Shown here: one piece after another, positions 7,854-17,978 of the stretch
Numbering within the stretch: position 1 is the first letter of the stretch
Layout of the letters: each line of letters opens with the position of its first letter
Source of the DNA: Pseudomonas paeninsulae
GTDB lineage: Bacteria; Pseudomonadota; Gammaproteobacteria; Pseudomonadales; Pseudomonadaceae
Assembly: GCF_035621475.1 (NCBI RefSeq)
Contig: NZ_CP141799.1
Span: 5,282,698 to 5,346,697, forward strand
Reading direction: 5' to 3'
Length of the DNA: 64,000 bases
Program-made: the position numbers and the translations under genes
The notes under the pieces: generated by a model
What the model saw: only the letters and a program-made list of their open reading frames with translations
Told to the model about the DNA's origin: nothing
Database searches by the model: none

Positions 7854-8870
7854 ATGAGCTTCACTCTAAAGCCGCGTAACGGCCTGCCCTGCGCTATTGC
7901 CACCTCACGCCTACCTCGCTCCACGCTCGCCCTGATTCTGCTGCCCATGCTGCTGGCCGGTTGCGAGGCCGAACTGAACCTAGTGGCAGTCACCGAGCAA
8001 ACCAGTCACGCCAGCCTGCGCACCGATCAGTACCAGGCGTTGGCCAGCAACTCAGCCGTCAGCGTGCTGGTCGGCAACGATGGCGTGGTCTTGGTCAGCC
8101 AGGACCTGGGCCTGAACTGGCAGCGCCAGCAGTTACCGGGGCAACCCGGGCTGATCGATGTGGATGCCTGCCCGGACGGCAGCTTCATCGCCCTGAGCTT
8201 CGACAACCAGCTATGGCACAGCGCCGATCAGGGGCTGAATTGGAATGCCCATGCGCTACCGACCGAGGAGCAGATGCTCACCGCAACCTGCGCACCCGGC
8301 GGTGCCTGGTGGACGGCAGGTGGTCTGACCACTCTGCTCGGTAGCCAGGATCAGGGCGCCAGCTGGGACACAACCAGCCTGGACGAAGACGCCATGCTCA
8401 CCACTCTGCAGTTTCTCGATGCCGAGCAGGCGGTAGTCACTGGTGAGTTCGGCCTGGTCTTCAACAGCACGGACGCCGGCCAGAGCTGGCAGGCCAGCGG
8501 CAATCTGCCGGACGAGTTCTACCCGCACGCCAGTCGCTTCGTCAGCCTCGATGAGGGATGGGTGGGCGGCCTCAACGGCTTCATCTACCACACCGTCGAC
8601 GGCGGGCAAAGCTGGCAGCGCCAGGACACCCCCTCCGCCGCGCCGATCTTCAACTTCAGCGCCAACCGCGACGGCCTGTTCGCCATCGGCGACCACAGCA
8701 GCGTGCTGCGCCTGAGCGGTGAGCGCTGGCAGGCATTGCCGACGCCGAACGCGCCGGCTTACCTGCGCGCCGCCAGCAGCAGCGACGACCATCGCCTGAC
8801 CGTGGCTGGCGGCCGCGGCCTGTTGCTCAATCTCGATACCCGTCCGGCCCTGGCCGCCCAGGCTCAGTGA
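7854..8870 (+). CDS. YCF48/BNR-repeat beta-propeller lipoprotein
   Basis: 338 residues. The N-terminus carries a hydrophobic segment ending in the lipobox LLAGC (Cys37), so the mature protein is a lipoprotein outside the cytoplasm. The body consists of repeating blades with Asp-box-like motifs: VSQDLGLNWQ, HSADQGLNWN, GSQDQGASWD, NSTDAGQSWQ, HTVDGGQSWQ. This is the YCF48/Hcf136-type propeller, whose photosynthetic members assist membrane-complex assembly. Here it starts a four-gene sigma-54 operon and probably helps assemble or scaffold the RND transporter that follows 10 bp later. The ribosome site before the ATG is weak. Confidence 0.85.
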   Translation: MSFTLKPRNGLPCAIATSRLPRSTLALILLPMLLAGCEAELNLVAVTEQTSHASLRTDQYQALASNSAVSVLVGNDGVVLVSQDLGLNWQRQQLPGQPGLIDVDACPDGSFIALSFDNQLWHSADQGLNWNAHALPTEEQMLTATCAPGGAWWTAGGLTTLLGSQDQGASWDTTSLDEDAMLTTLQFLDAEQAVVTGEFGLVFNSTDAGQSWQASGNLPDEFYPHASRFVSLDEGWVGGLNGFIYHTVDGGQSWQRQDTPSAAPIFNFSANRDGLFAIGDHSSVLRLSGERWQALPTPNAPAYLRAASSSDDHRLTVAGGRGLLLNLDTRPALAAQAQ

Positions 8871-8880
8871 GGCTTTGACC

Positions 8881-11355
8881 ATGTCCATGCATCGGTTCAC
8901 CCATTTTTTCTACCTGGCCAAACTCTGGCTGTTTCGTCACCCGCGCCGGGTGCTGGCGCTGATCGGCGCGCTGACCCTGTTCTTAGCCCTGCAGATCCCG
9001 GCGCTCAAGGTCTATACCGATTTCGCCGACCTGCTGCCGCAGCAACACCCCTATATCCAGTTGCACAACAGCATCAAGGACACCTTCGGCGGCGCCAACG
9101 TACTGGTGATCGGCGTCGAGTTCACCGACGGTGACCTGTTCAGCAACGCCAACCTGGCCACCCTCGACCGCGTCACCCAGGCGGTGGATAACCTGCCGGG
9201 AGTCAACCACAACCTGGTCAGCAGCCTGACCCACCGCAACTCGCGCAAGATCTGGCTGACCGAAGTCGGCAGCATCAACTCCGAGCCCTACTACCAGCCC
9301 GAATTCGGCCAGCTCGACGCGCCACAACTGGCCGCGATGAGGGCCGACGTGGTGGCCAACCCGCGGGTCTACGGGCCGCTGGTATCGCCGGACCTCAAGG
9401 TGGCGCTGGTCAAGGCACAGCTGATCGAGGGCCAGCTCGACTACGAACAGACCTTCGCCCAGCTGCAGGCCCTGCGCCAGGCGGAAGTACGCGACGGCGT
9501 CAGGCTGTACGCCACCGGCCAGCCGGTGCTGGTCGGCTGGGCCTACACCTACATGGAGCAGATCCTGCAGATCTTCGTGTTCACCGTATTGGCCATGCTG
9601 GCCCTGCTGGTGTTCCATTTCCGCAAGGCCTACGGCGTGCTGATCCCGCTCGGCGGGGTGCTGATTTCGACCATCTGGGGCCTGGGCATCATCAGCCTGC
9701 TGGGCTACAACCTCGATCCGCTGGGCCTGGTGATTCCCTTCCTGATCGCCGCACGGGCCATGAGCCACGGCGTGCAGTTGGTGGAGCGCTACTACGCCGA
9801 AGTGCGCGAGCGCGGCAACGGTCAACTGGCCGCGCGCGCCACTTTCGATAGCCTGTTCCGCCCCGGCACCCTGGGCATCGCCTCGGACGCCATCGGCCTG
9901 GCGCTGATCGCCATCGGCTCGATCGCGCTGAACACCAAGCTGGGCATCTACGCCTCGCTGTGGGCGACCACGGTGATCTTCTCGGTGCTGATCGGCGTGC
10001 CGCTGCTGCTGTCGATCCTGCCGCAGCCGAAGAATCCCGAGATCAAGGAAACCTTCCTGCGCCACATCGGCGCCACCTGCGCCGCCACCGTGTCGCGCCC
10101 CGGTGCCGCGCGCAAGCTGCTGGGGCTGGCCGCGCTGGCGATTCTCGCCGGGCTGTGGGCCTCATCGCAGGTGCGTATCGGCGACTCCGAACCCGGCTCG
10201 CCAATCCTCTATCCCGAGCACGACTACAACCTGTCGTCCAAGCAGATCAACGACCGCTTCCCCGGTTCCGAGGAGCTGTACATCATTGCCGAGCACGCCG
10301 AGAACGGCGGGATCAAGCGGCCCGAAGTGCTGCACGCCCTGCAATCGCTGCAGGCGCACATGCTCAGCGACCCAGCGGTGGGTGGCAGCAAGGGTTTGCC
10401 GGACCTGGTCAAGCAGGTCAATCGGCTGATGCACAACGACGACCCGCGCTGGTTCCAGATCCCCCATGACGCCGATTACGTCGGCGGGCTGATGTTCACC
10501 TACATGGCCTCCAGCCCGATCCCCGGCGCCCTGGACGAGTTCAACGACACCGACGACCGCATCGCCAACCTGGTGTTCTATTACAAGGATCGCCAAGGCG
10601 AGACCATCCGCCGCGCCATGTTCATGGCCAAACAGTGGATCGCCGAGCACGGCGAGGATGTACCGGGCCTGACCATCCGCCTGGCCGGCGGCACCCTCGG
10701 GGTCGCCGCGGCGATGAACGAATCGGCGTTCGAGACCAACCTGCTGGTGCTGCCACTGGTATTCCTGCTGATCTTCATCTTCGTCATGCTGTTCTACACC
10801 AGCTGGCATGCCGGCCTGATGATGCTGATGGCGATGCTCTTCGCCACCGTGTTGACCTACGCCTACATGGGCCTGGCCGGGATGAGTATCGACATCAATA
10901 CGGTGCCGGTGATCGCCGTGGGCATCGGTGTCGGCATCGACTACTCGATCTACATGATGGACCGCATCCGCGAGGAGATGGTCAAGAGCGGCAACCTGTC
11001 CGCGGCGGTGCACCGCGCCATCGCCACCACCGGCATGGCGATCAGCTTCACCGCGCTGACCCTGATGGCCGGCATCGTCATGTGGGTGCTGCTCTCCGAC
11101 CTGCGCTTCCAGGCCGACGCCGCCAAGTTGCTGTGCGTGATGATCGTGATCAACGGTATCGCCGCCATGTTGCTGGCTCCGGCCTGGGTGCTGGTGTTCA
11201 AGCCGCGCTTCATCACCGATGCCTATGCCGATGCAGACGGTGTGATCCACGCCGACCAGGACACCGAGCCGAGCCCCCCAGTTGCCACCGATCCACTGCC
11301 GAATGCTACGCAGTCGAGCAGCGGACTGCTGCCCGAGGCGCGCCAACCGGCCTGA
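8881..11355 (+). CDS. MMPL/RND-family inner-membrane transporter
   Basis: 824-residue RND-superfamily permease with the duplicated layout of MMPL/hopanoid-exporter-like proteins: TM1 (VLALIGALTLFLALQIPAL), a large periplasmic loop, a five-helix bundle from about residue 220, then the same again, ending near 780. The second bundle contains the charged core GVGIGVGIDYSIYMMDR typical of proton-driven members. It lacks the third and fourth helix inserts of AcrB-type pumps, so it is probably a hydrophobic-compound or lipid transporter. I used the ATG at 8881 with GAGG 8 nt upstream; an in-frame TTG lies two codons earlier. Direction of transport and substrate are not known. Confidence 0.88.
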   Translation: MSMHRFTHFFYLAKLWLFRHPRRVLALIGALTLFLALQIPALKVYTDFADLLPQQHPYIQLHNSIKDTFGGANVLVIGVEFTDGDLFSNANLATLDRVTQAVDNLPGVNHNLVSSLTHRNSRKIWLTEVGSINSEPYYQPEFGQLDAPQLAAMRADVVANPRVYGPLVSPDLKVALVKAQLIEGQLDYEQTFAQLQALRQAEVRDGVRLYATGQPVLVGWAYTYMEQILQIFVFTVLAMLALLVFHFRKAYGVLIPLGGVLISTIWGLGIISLLGYNLDPLGLVIPFLIAARAMSHGVQLVERYYAEVRERGNGQLAARATFDSLFRPGTLGIASDAIGLALIAIGSIALNTKLGIYASLWATTVIFSVLIGVPLLLSILPQPKNPEIKETFLRHIGATCAATVSRPGAARKLLGLAALAILAGLWASSQVRIGDSEPGSPILYPEHDYNLSSKQINDRFPGSEELYIIAEHAENGGIKRPEVLHALQSLQAHMLSDPAVGGSKGLPDLVKQVNRLMHNDDPRWFQIPHDADYVGGLMFTYMASSPIPGALDEFNDTDDRIANLVFYYKDRQGETIRRAMFMAKQWIAEHGEDVPGLTIRLAGGTLGVAAAMNESAFETNLLVLPLVFLLIFIFVMLFYTSWHAGLMMLMAMLFATVLTYAYMGLAGMSIDINTVPVIAVGIGVGIDYSIYMMDRIREEMVKSGNLSAAVHRAIATTGMAISFTALTLMAGIVMWVLLSDLRFQADAAKLLCVMIVINGIAAMLLAPAWVLVFKPRFITDAYADADGVIHADQDTEPSPPVATDPLPNATQSSSGLLPEARQPA

Positions 11356-11394
11356 GCCGGCACGCACCAACAACCCACCGCAAGAGGTTCTGCC

Positions 11395-13287
11395 ATGCAG
11401 ACAAGAATAAGAAAAAGCCTGACACACTGGACCCTGGCCACGCTGGCGGGCGCAGGCTGCAGCCTGACGCCATTGGCCAGCGCCGTGGCCGACGAGGAGA
11501 CGCAGGTCACCGGTTATGTCGAGAACGCCACCTTCGCCCGCGATAGCGTCGGTTTGTCGAAGTTTCGCAACACGCTGCAGCTCAACGCCGACCGCACGTT
11601 CGGCGACCTGGGCCAGCTGAACTTCAAGAACACCGCCTTCCACGCCACCTTCCGCGGCACCTACGATGGCGTCTACGACCTCAACAGCAGCGAATACGGC
11701 AGCGGCGCTGGGGGCGCCATCCAGCTGGAGGACACGGGCGCGATCAACCCCGCCGGTTCGGTGCCGCATGGCGGCGGCTTGAAGCTACCAAACACCTTCA
11801 ACGTGGCCAACAATCCCAACGAGGGCATGATCGTCCTCGGCGAGAACCTGCATAAAACCCGTGGCGGCGTGGGCTTTGGCGTGCCGGTGCGCCCCTGTGA
11901 CAAGGACAGCCGCGGCTGCATCGACGGCTACCTCGACTCCAGCAGCAACGACCTGCGCTTCCCCGAGTTCAACGATCGCCTGGATTTCATCCGCGAGCTG
12001 TATGTCGACTTCGACAATCAGCTGCCCAACGGCGACATCCTCAGCTGGCGTCTGGGCAAGCAGCAGGTGATCTGGGGCCGCACCGACCTGTTCCGCGTGC
12101 TCGACGTGATCAACCCGGTCGACTATTCGCGCAACAACATCTATGACGAACTGGAAGACATCCGCATCCCCATGTGGATCGCCAAAGCCGACTGGCGCAT
12201 GGGCGCTGGCGAGCTGTTCGACGACCTCAATCTGTCGTTCGTGTGGAACGTCGACAAGTTTCGCCCGCACAACCTCGGACAATGCGGCGGCCCCAACTCG
12301 ATCCTCGATGCGGCCTGCTTCTTCCGTGGCATGAACAACCTGTGGGAAAACGGCGGCACCGTTTCCAACTTCGCCTTCGGCGACACCGCCACCGACTTCG
12401 GCCCCGGCCAGATCGGTATTCGCAAGGCGCACATGCCGGCCTGGAGCCTGTCCAACACCCAGTTCGGGATCAAGCTGGAAGGCGTTTATGGCGACTTTGG
12501 CTTCAGCCTCAACGCCCTCACTTACCGCTCCCAGCTGCCTTCGCTTCGCGGTGGCATTGCGGCGCAGAACGGCTTCACCGGCGAGACCGGGGTATCGCCG
12601 AGCCTGATCGCGTTTGATATCCACTTCCCGCGGGTCAACTTGCTCGGCGGCTCGATGGACTACTACTCGCAGGCGATCGACACGGTATTTCGCGTCGAGG
12701 TCGCGCACACCGAAGGCGAGGAGTTCGCCAACACCCTGCAGTCGCGGCTGTTCTCCGAATCGGACGTGACTCGCTACGTGATCGGTGCGGACAAGAACAT
12801 CTTCATTCCCGCACTCAACCCCGGTCGCGCCTTCCTGTTCTCCGCCCAATTGTTCGGCCAACACATCCACGAACACCAGGAAGAGAAACGTGTGCTGGGC
12901 AAGGTCGGCATGCCGGACTGGGAACAGAACTGGATCGGCACCCTGCTGGTCAAGGGCTGGTGGATGAACGACCGTCTCAGCCCGCAACTGCTCGCCGCGC
13001 ATGACTTCAAGGCCCGGGCCACCGCCATCGCCCCGAGCATTGAGTACCTGTTCAGCGACAACCTGAAGATCACCGCTGGCGCCAACATCAAGGTCGGTCG
13101 CGGCGCCCGCGAGTACGACGATTGCCGTACCTGTAACCCCTGGGACCCCTTCACCAGCAGCGGCCAACCAGAAGGCATGAGCCTCGGCCTGACCGGCTAT
13201 GAACCCCTTGGTCGTTTCCGCGCAGGCCCGATCGGCATGGCGCAAAAAGAAGACGAACTGCAACTGACCCTGCGCTACAGCTTCTGA
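11395..13287 (+). CDS. DUF1302-family outer-membrane beta-barrel protein
   Basis: 630 residues with an N-terminal export signal (about 1-32, ending SAVADEE). The rest is rich in alternating beta-strand sequence and aromatic residues (WRLGKQQVIWGRTDLFRVLDVINPVDYSRNN is the family core). The C-terminus LQLTLRYSF ends in the aromatic residue used by the BAM complex. This is the DUF1302 family (PF06980), usually found beside DUF1329 and an RND protein in hydrophobic-compound catabolism loci. It probably forms the outer-membrane part of an uptake or export route. AAGAGG precedes the ATG. Confidence 0.85.
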   Translation: MQTRIRKSLTHWTLATLAGAGCSLTPLASAVADEETQVTGYVENATFARDSVGLSKFRNTLQLNADRTFGDLGQLNFKNTAFHATFRGTYDGVYDLNSSEYGSGAGGAIQLEDTGAINPAGSVPHGGGLKLPNTFNVANNPNEGMIVLGENLHKTRGGVGFGVPVRPCDKDSRGCIDGYLDSSSNDLRFPEFNDRLDFIRELYVDFDNQLPNGDILSWRLGKQQVIWGRTDLFRVLDVINPVDYSRNNIYDELEDIRIPMWIAKADWRMGAGELFDDLNLSFVWNVDKFRPHNLGQCGGPNSILDAACFFRGMNNLWENGGTVSNFAFGDTATDFGPGQIGIRKAHMPAWSLSNTQFGIKLEGVYGDFGFSLNALTYRSQLPSLRGGIAAQNGFTGETGVSPSLIAFDIHFPRVNLLGGSMDYYSQAIDTVFRVEVAHTEGEEFANTLQSRLFSESDVTRYVIGADKNIFIPALNPGRAFLFSAQLFGQHIHEHQEEKRVLGKVGMPDWEQNWIGTLLVKGWWMNDRLSPQLLAAHDFKARATAIAPSIEYLFSDNLKITAGANIKVGRGAREYDDCRTCNPWDPFTSSGQPEGMSLGLTGYEPLGRFRAGPIGMAQKEDELQLTLRYSF

Positions 13288-13305
13288 TCATCACGAGGAA
13301 GACCC

Positions 13306-14619
13306 ATGAACAAGCAATTCCGCTTCCGTTTCGCCGCCCTTGCCCTGGCAATGAGCGCAGGTTTCGCCCAGGCCAACTCGGCCGTGATAGACCGCTCTTT
13401 CTACCCCTATAAGGCCGAAAAACCGGCCTTTGCCGGACTCAGCGCCGGCCTGACTATCAACAAAGCCAACGTCGCCCAGTTCAAGGACATCATCGATCCG
13501 GCCTTCTACGGCTTCATCGAGAAGGGCTGGCTGGACATGCAGGTCGGTGAAACCACCTCCTTCGACCTGCACCCTAACTATGTCGAGGCCACCCGTCAGG
13601 GTCAGAACAAGGTCAAGCTCGGCGCCAAAACCGGCGAGATCGACGGCTGGATCGCCGGTCGACCCTTCCCCCAGGAGCCCGATGCCAATGACCCGCGCGC
13701 CGGCGAGAAGCTGGCCTGGAACTACAAGTACGGCTACAACTGGGGCGACAGCGCGGCCATCTCGCCGTTCTACTGGAAGTACCGCGACATGGACTCAGCC
13801 AAGGTCGAGCGCACCATCAAGTTCGACTTTCACTTCCTCAACTTCACCGGCCGGGTCAACCAGGAACCCATGCCGTCGATCACGCCAAATCCCTCGGAGC
13901 TGTTTCGCGGCATCTACGTCAAGGTGCTCGAACCCTATGATGTGCGTAACACCCAGCTGCTGATCCACCGCTCCCAGGACGACCTCAAGCGCGACAACTC
14001 CTGGCTCTACCTCGGTTTCCAGCGCCGCGTACGGCGCCTGGCCACCGGCCAGGTGACCGATGCCTTCCTCGGCTCGGACCTGATGATCGAGGATTTCGAG
14101 GGCTACAACGGGCGCATCTCCGACATGAACTGGACCTACAAGGGCACCAAGTTTCTGTTGATGCCCTTCTACAACCACAACGACCTGACCTTGGACAGCG
14201 AAACCCATCAGGACAGCGACGGCTACCAGGTCGTGGCCTTCGCCGGCCAGGGCGGTTGTTTCCCCAATATCACCTGGCAACTGCGTAAGGTCTACGAGGT
14301 GGAATCGGCACCGGTGGAAGGCAGCCACCCGCTGTCCAAGCGGGTGCACTATGTGGACGCGCAGACCTTCACCGTGCCGCGCACGATTTCCTATGACCGC
14401 AAGGGCAGTCTGTGGAAGACCTTCACCATCGGCCAAGCCCACCCGGATCACCACCTGGCGAAAAACAAGGACAGCGGTGTGTCGATCGACGACAGCTTCA
14501 GCATGATCGACGTGCAAGCCATGCACTGCACCACCGGCCAGTTCAAGGGCCAGGTCGACCCGCAAATGAGCAAGCCGGAAATGTTCAGCGTGCAGCACAT
14601 GCGCGCTACCGGTAACTGA
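13306..14619 (+). CDS. DUF1329-family periplasmic LolA/B-like protein
   Basis: 437 residues with a signal peptide ([23 protein letters not shown], cleavage probably after residue 23). The DUF1329 family (PF07044) has a LolA/LolB-like fold and is thought to carry hydrophobic ligands across the periplasm. It follows the DUF1302 gene by 18 bp with GAGGA before the ATG, so the pair is co-expressed. Together with the RND permease and the propeller lipoprotein it would make an envelope-spanning transport system. The function is inferred from family co-occurrence only. Confidence 0.85.
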   Translation: MNKQFRFRFAALALAMSAGFAQANSAVIDRSFYPYKAEKPAFAGLSAGLTINKANVAQFKDIIDPAFYGFIEKGWLDMQVGETTSFDLHPNYVEATRQGQNKVKLGAKTGEIDGWIAGRPFPQEPDANDPRAGEKLAWNYKYGYNWGDSAAISPFYWKYRDMDSAKVERTIKFDFHFLNFTGRVNQEPMPSITPNPSELFRGIYVKVLEPYDVRNTQLLIHRSQDDLKRDNSWLYLGFQRRVRRLATGQVTDAFLGSDLMIEDFEGYNGRISDMNWTYKGTKFLLMPFYNHNDLTLDSETHQDSDGYQVVAFAGQGGCFPNITWQLRKVYEVESAPVEGSHPLSKRVHYVDAQTFTVPRTISYDRKGSLWKTFTIGQAHPDHHLAKNKDSGVSIDDSFSMIDVQAMHCTTGQFKGQVDPQMSKPEMFSVQHMRATGN

Positions 14620-14636
14620 CAGGCCGTCCCCCGATA

Positions 14637-14659
14637 CCGCCCGGCATGCTGCCGGGCGG
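14637..14659 (+). terminator. Hairpin terminator after the DUF1329 operon
   Basis: CCGCCCGGCA and TGCCGGGCGG form a perfect 10-bp GC-rich stem with a 3-nt loop, 17 bp past the DUF1329 stop. Only a short TT follows, so it may stop transcription weakly or need a partner factor. Confidence 0.65.
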
Positions 14660-14765
14660 TTCGCTCATCAGCCCCGAATTCAACTCAGGCGGCACACGCC
14701 CAGCACGGGCAACCGTGGCCCGTGCATCCGCCGCCTGCCCAAACCTTCAGTACGGATCGGATGCC

Positions 14766-16319
14766 ATGTCACAGCGCGTGCCAGACAAGGGCCAGACCAA
14801 CGAGCAACTCCTGTTGCTGACCGACAGCCAGGCCAACATCCTCTACGCCAGCCCGGCCCTGTGCCGTCTGGCTGGCCTCAGCGAAAGCGCCCTGATCGGC
14901 CGCCCCGCCTCCAGCCTGCGCCACCCGGACATGCCGCAGGGACCGATCAAGGATCTCTGGGCAACCCTCGGCCGCGGCCAGTCCTGGATGGGCATGCTGA
15001 AAAACCGCCGGGCCGATGGCCAGCCGTTCTGGGTCGACGCCTTCATCAGCCCGGTCCTGGAAAACGGCAAGGTACGCGAATACCAGGCCATCTATCGCCT
15101 GCCCCAGGCCGAGGCGATTCAGCGCGCCACCGCCATCTACCGTACACGCAGCCAGGGCAAGCACCCGGCGGCATTGCGCTGGCAATGGCTGACTCGCAAC
15201 CGCGCCCAGACCCTGCTGGCGCTACTGGCCTTCAGCCCGCTCGGCCTGCTCGCGCTGAGCCAGAGCCCGCAACTGGGCGGCGCCGTATTGTTCGCGTGCG
15301 TCAGTCTCTGCTGGCTGCTGTTGAGCCTGCATGCCAAGCCTTTTGCCGCGCTGGTGGCGCACAGTCGGCGCATCGTTGAGCACCCGATCAAGCAGCTGAT
15401 CTACACCGGCCGGATCGACGAAGTCGGCCAGTTGCAGTTGAGCAATCGCCTACAGGAGGCGCGTCTGGCGTCCATGGTGGCGCGCATCGGCGACAGCAGC
15501 AGCCGGGTCAGCGCCCATGCCGACCACACCAGGCAACTGCTCGGCACCAGCAATCAGGCGGCCGAGCAGCAGCAACAGGCCCTGGACGGCATCAGCGCCG
15601 CAGTCGAACAACTCAGCGCGACCATTCAGGAGGTGGCGGGCAACACGCGCAATGCCGCCGAACAGACTCACCAAGCGCAAGCCTTGAGCGACGACGGCCA
15701 GCGCCAGGTGGGCAACGCGCACCAGAGCATCGCCGCGCTGGCCGCCACCCTCGACCAGTCGGCCGCGGCGGTCACCGCCTTGAGCCAGCACAGCCAAGCC
15801 ATCGGCGGCATTCTCGACGTGATCCGCAGCATCGCTGAACAGACCAACCTGCTGGCCTTGAATGCGGCCATCGAGGCGGCGCGGGCCGGCGACAATGGCC
15901 GCGGCTTCGCCGTGGTGGCCGACGAGGTACGCTCCCTGGCCAAGCGTACCCAGGCCTCCACCGACGAAATTCAGGGCATGATCGAAGCCCTGCGCCAGGG
16001 TACGGCGCAAGTGGTCAAGACCATGCAGCAAGGCCTGCAACAGTCACGGGCCAGCGTCGAACAGGTCGACGCCACCGCCCAGGCCCTGGCGCACATCACC
16101 CTGCGCATCGGTGAGATCGCCGGCATCAGCAGCCAGATCGCCGAGGCCGGCAACCAGCAGAGTCAGGCCGCCGAGGAGATCAACCAGAAGATCCACGCCC
16201 TGCAAGGGCTGGCCAGCCACAGCCGGCAACTGCAGCGCGACACCCTCGAGCTCGCCGACCAGGTCAGCAGCCAAGTCAGCCGACAGCGCGCATTGATCGA
16301 GCATATGCATGACCGCTGA
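14766..16319 (+). CDS. PAS-domain methyl-accepting chemotaxis protein (Aer-like layout)
   Basis: 517 residues. An N-terminal PAS domain (about 12-110; [35 protein letters not shown]) replaces the usual periplasmic sensor. A short hydrophobic hairpin (about 145-190) anchors the protein, followed by the coiled-coil signalling domain whose tip [40 protein letters not shown] binds CheA/CheW. Aer-like receptors sense redox or energy state through PAS-bound flavin; whether this one does is not visible. It lies after the terminator-like hairpin of the sigma-54 operon, so co-regulation is possible but weaker. The in-frame ATG at 14766 begins the family-like part. Confidence 0.88.
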   Translation: MSQRVPDKGQTNEQLLLLTDSQANILYASPALCRLAGLSESALIGRPASSLRHPDMPQGPIKDLWATLGRGQSWMGMLKNRRADGQPFWVDAFISPVLENGKVREYQAIYRLPQAEAIQRATAIYRTRSQGKHPAALRWQWLTRNRAQTLLALLAFSPLGLLALSQSPQLGGAVLFACVSLCWLLLSLHAKPFAALVAHSRRIVEHPIKQLIYTGRIDEVGQLQLSNRLQEARLASMVARIGDSSSRVSAHADHTRQLLGTSNQAAEQQQQALDGISAAVEQLSATIQEVAGNTRNAAEQTHQAQALSDDGQRQVGNAHQSIAALAATLDQSAAAVTALSQHSQAIGGILDVIRSIAEQTNLLALNAAIEAARAGDNGRGFAVVADEVRSLAKRTQASTDEIQGMIEALRQGTAQVVKTMQQGLQQSRASVEQVDATAQALAHITLRIGEIAGISSQIAEAGNQQSQAAEEINQKIHALQGLASHSRQLQRDTLELADQVSSQVSRQRALIEHMHDR

Positions 16320-16333
16320 TGCCGAGGCGTCGG

Positions 16334-17050
16334 TCAGCCCCGCGGCATCAACAGCTCGGCCACTTGGCGGCCGCCGACGAAATGCTCGTCCACCAGGCGA
16401 ATCACCTCCGCCTCGTTGCGCACCCGGTACCAGTCACCGGAGGGATAAACACTCAGGGTCGGCCCCTGGTCGCAGGGGAACTGGCACTGGGTACGGGTGA
16501 TATGCACGCCTCCCGCGCACTCCAGCTTGCCGGCGGCCTTGAGCCGCGCGCGCAGGCTTTTCCACAGCGCCAGGGCGCCACGACGGGTGCAGCGTGGGCC
16601 GTTGCACAGCAGCAGGCGCTGCTGATGCGGCGGGATCTGCGACCAGGCGTGGTGCCCCGGTATGGCGGCGACTCCCACGCAGGGCAGGTGCAATTCGGGG
16701 CGTTCGATCAGGGCGCAGGCGACTTCCACCGGTAAGCCTTCGCTCTGGCCGATGGCGCTGGCGACAAACAGCTGCTCGGCCTCGGCCAGTTGGCCCAGTT
16801 CGCTGCGCAACCAGTCGAGGTGCGGGCTGCTGCTCTGCGGTTCCAGGTCGATCACCAGCAACGGCCGTTGACCTTCACTGACCCGCTGCCAGAGCTCGGC
16901 GTAACCGCTGCTAGTGTCGACGATATCGGCCAGCGCCGCCGCGCCGCGCAAGGCCGCCAGGCGCTGGCGGAACAGCTCGGCAAACGAGCCGTCGGCGAGG
17001 TCGGGGCCGACGAAGAGAATGCAGGCGTAGGGCGAAACGGGCGTGGTCAT
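16334..17050 (-). CDS. Thioredoxin-like [2Fe-2S] ferredoxin-type protein of the cob cluster
   Basis: 238 residues. The C-terminal half has a four-cysteine pattern, LLCNGPRCTRRG and later CAGGVHITRTQCQFPCDQGPTLSVYPSGDWYRV, typical of thioredoxin-fold [2Fe-2S] ferredoxins. The N-terminal half (PYACILFVGPDLADGSFAELF) is a separate alpha/beta domain that I do not recognise, possibly CbiX/sirohydrochlorin-chelatase-like. It lies downstream of cobK on the same strand, so a redox job in corrin synthesis is likely, for example electron supply to CobG or CobR-type steps. That role is inferred from context. Confidence 0.7.
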   Translation of the reverse strand: MTTPVSPYACILFVGPDLADGSFAELFRQRLAALRGAAALADIVDTSSGYAELWQRVSEGQRPLLVIDLEPQSSSPHLDWLRSELGQLAEAEQLFVASAIGQSEGLPVEVACALIERPELHLPCVGVAAIPGHHAWSQIPPHQQRLLLCNGPRCTRRGALALWKSLRARLKAAGKLECAGGVHITRTQCQFPCDQGPTLSVYPSGDWYRVRNEAEVIRLVDEHFVGGRQVAELLMPRG

Positions 17051-17094
17051 GGCGGCCTCCAGAGCGGGCCGGCAGTCTAACAGGCGATCCGTTT

Positions 17095-17252
17095 ACGTAG
17101 GGTGGGTTAGCCGCATGCCGCGGTTGCCGAACAACACATCCATTCGCGACGCGGCGCAACCCACCAGCGGCGCAACGCGGTCCATCGCCTGCTGGGTTAC
17201 GCGCCGCGCCACTGTCGTGTGTGGTCGGCGTCCCGCGTCGCTAACCCACCCT
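17095..17252 (-). repeat. Single copy of the GTAGGGTGGGTTAGC repeat family
   Basis: About 158 bp bounded by inverted ends: CGTAGGGTGGGTTAGC on the left and GCTAACCCACCCTAC on the right. Read on the minus strand it matches the 177-bp tandem units at 34307-34826 along most of its length, including GGCGATGGACCGCGTTGCG. It fills the gap between cobK and the ferredoxin-like gene. Confidence 0.85.
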
Positions 17253-17258
17253 ACAGGT

Positions 17259-17978
17259 CTACAGCGGCAAGGCCTCGCAGAGGTCGTCGAGGCTGACGAA
17301 CTCGCGCTCCACCGCTGGCAAGCTCGGTCGGCGCAGCAGCAGCACCGGCAGGCCCAGCTCGCGGGCGACCTGCAATTTCGGCTCGGTGGCCTGGCTGCCG
17401 CTGTTCTTGCTGATCAGCACATCGCTGCGCAGACGGGCGAACAACGCACGCTCCTCATTCAGCTCAAACGGCCCACGCGCGCCGATGATTTCCGCACGCG
17501 GCACGGCCTCCTGACCTTGCAGGCAACGCACCGTCCAATGCTGGTGAGGGGGAATCTCGTGCAGGTGTTCCAGCGGCTCGCGCCCCAGGGTAAACAGCGG
17601 GCGCCGGAAGCCGTTCAGGGCTGCAACCAACCCGGCCCAGTCATCCACCTCGCGCCAGTCATCCCCTGTAACGGCCTGCCAACCCGGCCGGCGCAGCGCC
17701 CAGCAGGCCACCCCGCTCAGCGCAGCGGCGCGGGCGGCATTGGCGCTAATCTGCGCGGCGTAGGGATGAGTCAGATCGAGCAGCAGTTCGATGCCCTGCT
17801 CACGGATAAATCCCGCCAAGCCTTCGGCGCCGCCAAAACCACCCACGCGCACCTGGCAGGGCAGATCAGCGGGAACCCGGCCGAGGCCGGCCAGGCTGTA
17901 GATGCTCTCGGGGCCCAGGCGCCGAGCCAGCAACAACGCCTCAGTGGTGCCGCCGAGCAGGAGGATGCGCGCGCTCAC
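17259..17978 (-). CDS. cobK: Precorrin-6A reductase CobK
   Basis: 239 residues. CobK uses NADPH to reduce precorrin-6A to precorrin-6B. The N-terminal Rossmann-like motif [17 protein letters not shown] and the conserved [21 protein letters not shown] and [14 protein letters not shown] blocks identify the family. It starts at a GTG that overlaps the cobL stop codon (GTGA), so the two genes are translationally coupled and transcribed away from the cobG operon. Confidence 0.95.
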   Translation of the reverse strand: MSARILLLGGTTEALLLARRLGPESIYSLAGLGRVPADLPCQVRVGGFGGAEGLAGFIREQGIELLLDLTHPYAAQISANAARAAALSGVACWALRRPGWQAVTGDDWREVDDWAGLVAALNGFRRPLFTLGREPLEHLHEIPPHQHWTVRCLQGQEAVPRAEIIGARGPFELNEERALFARLRSDVLISKNSGSQATEPKLQVARELGLPVLLLRRPSLPAVEREFVSLDDLCEALPL

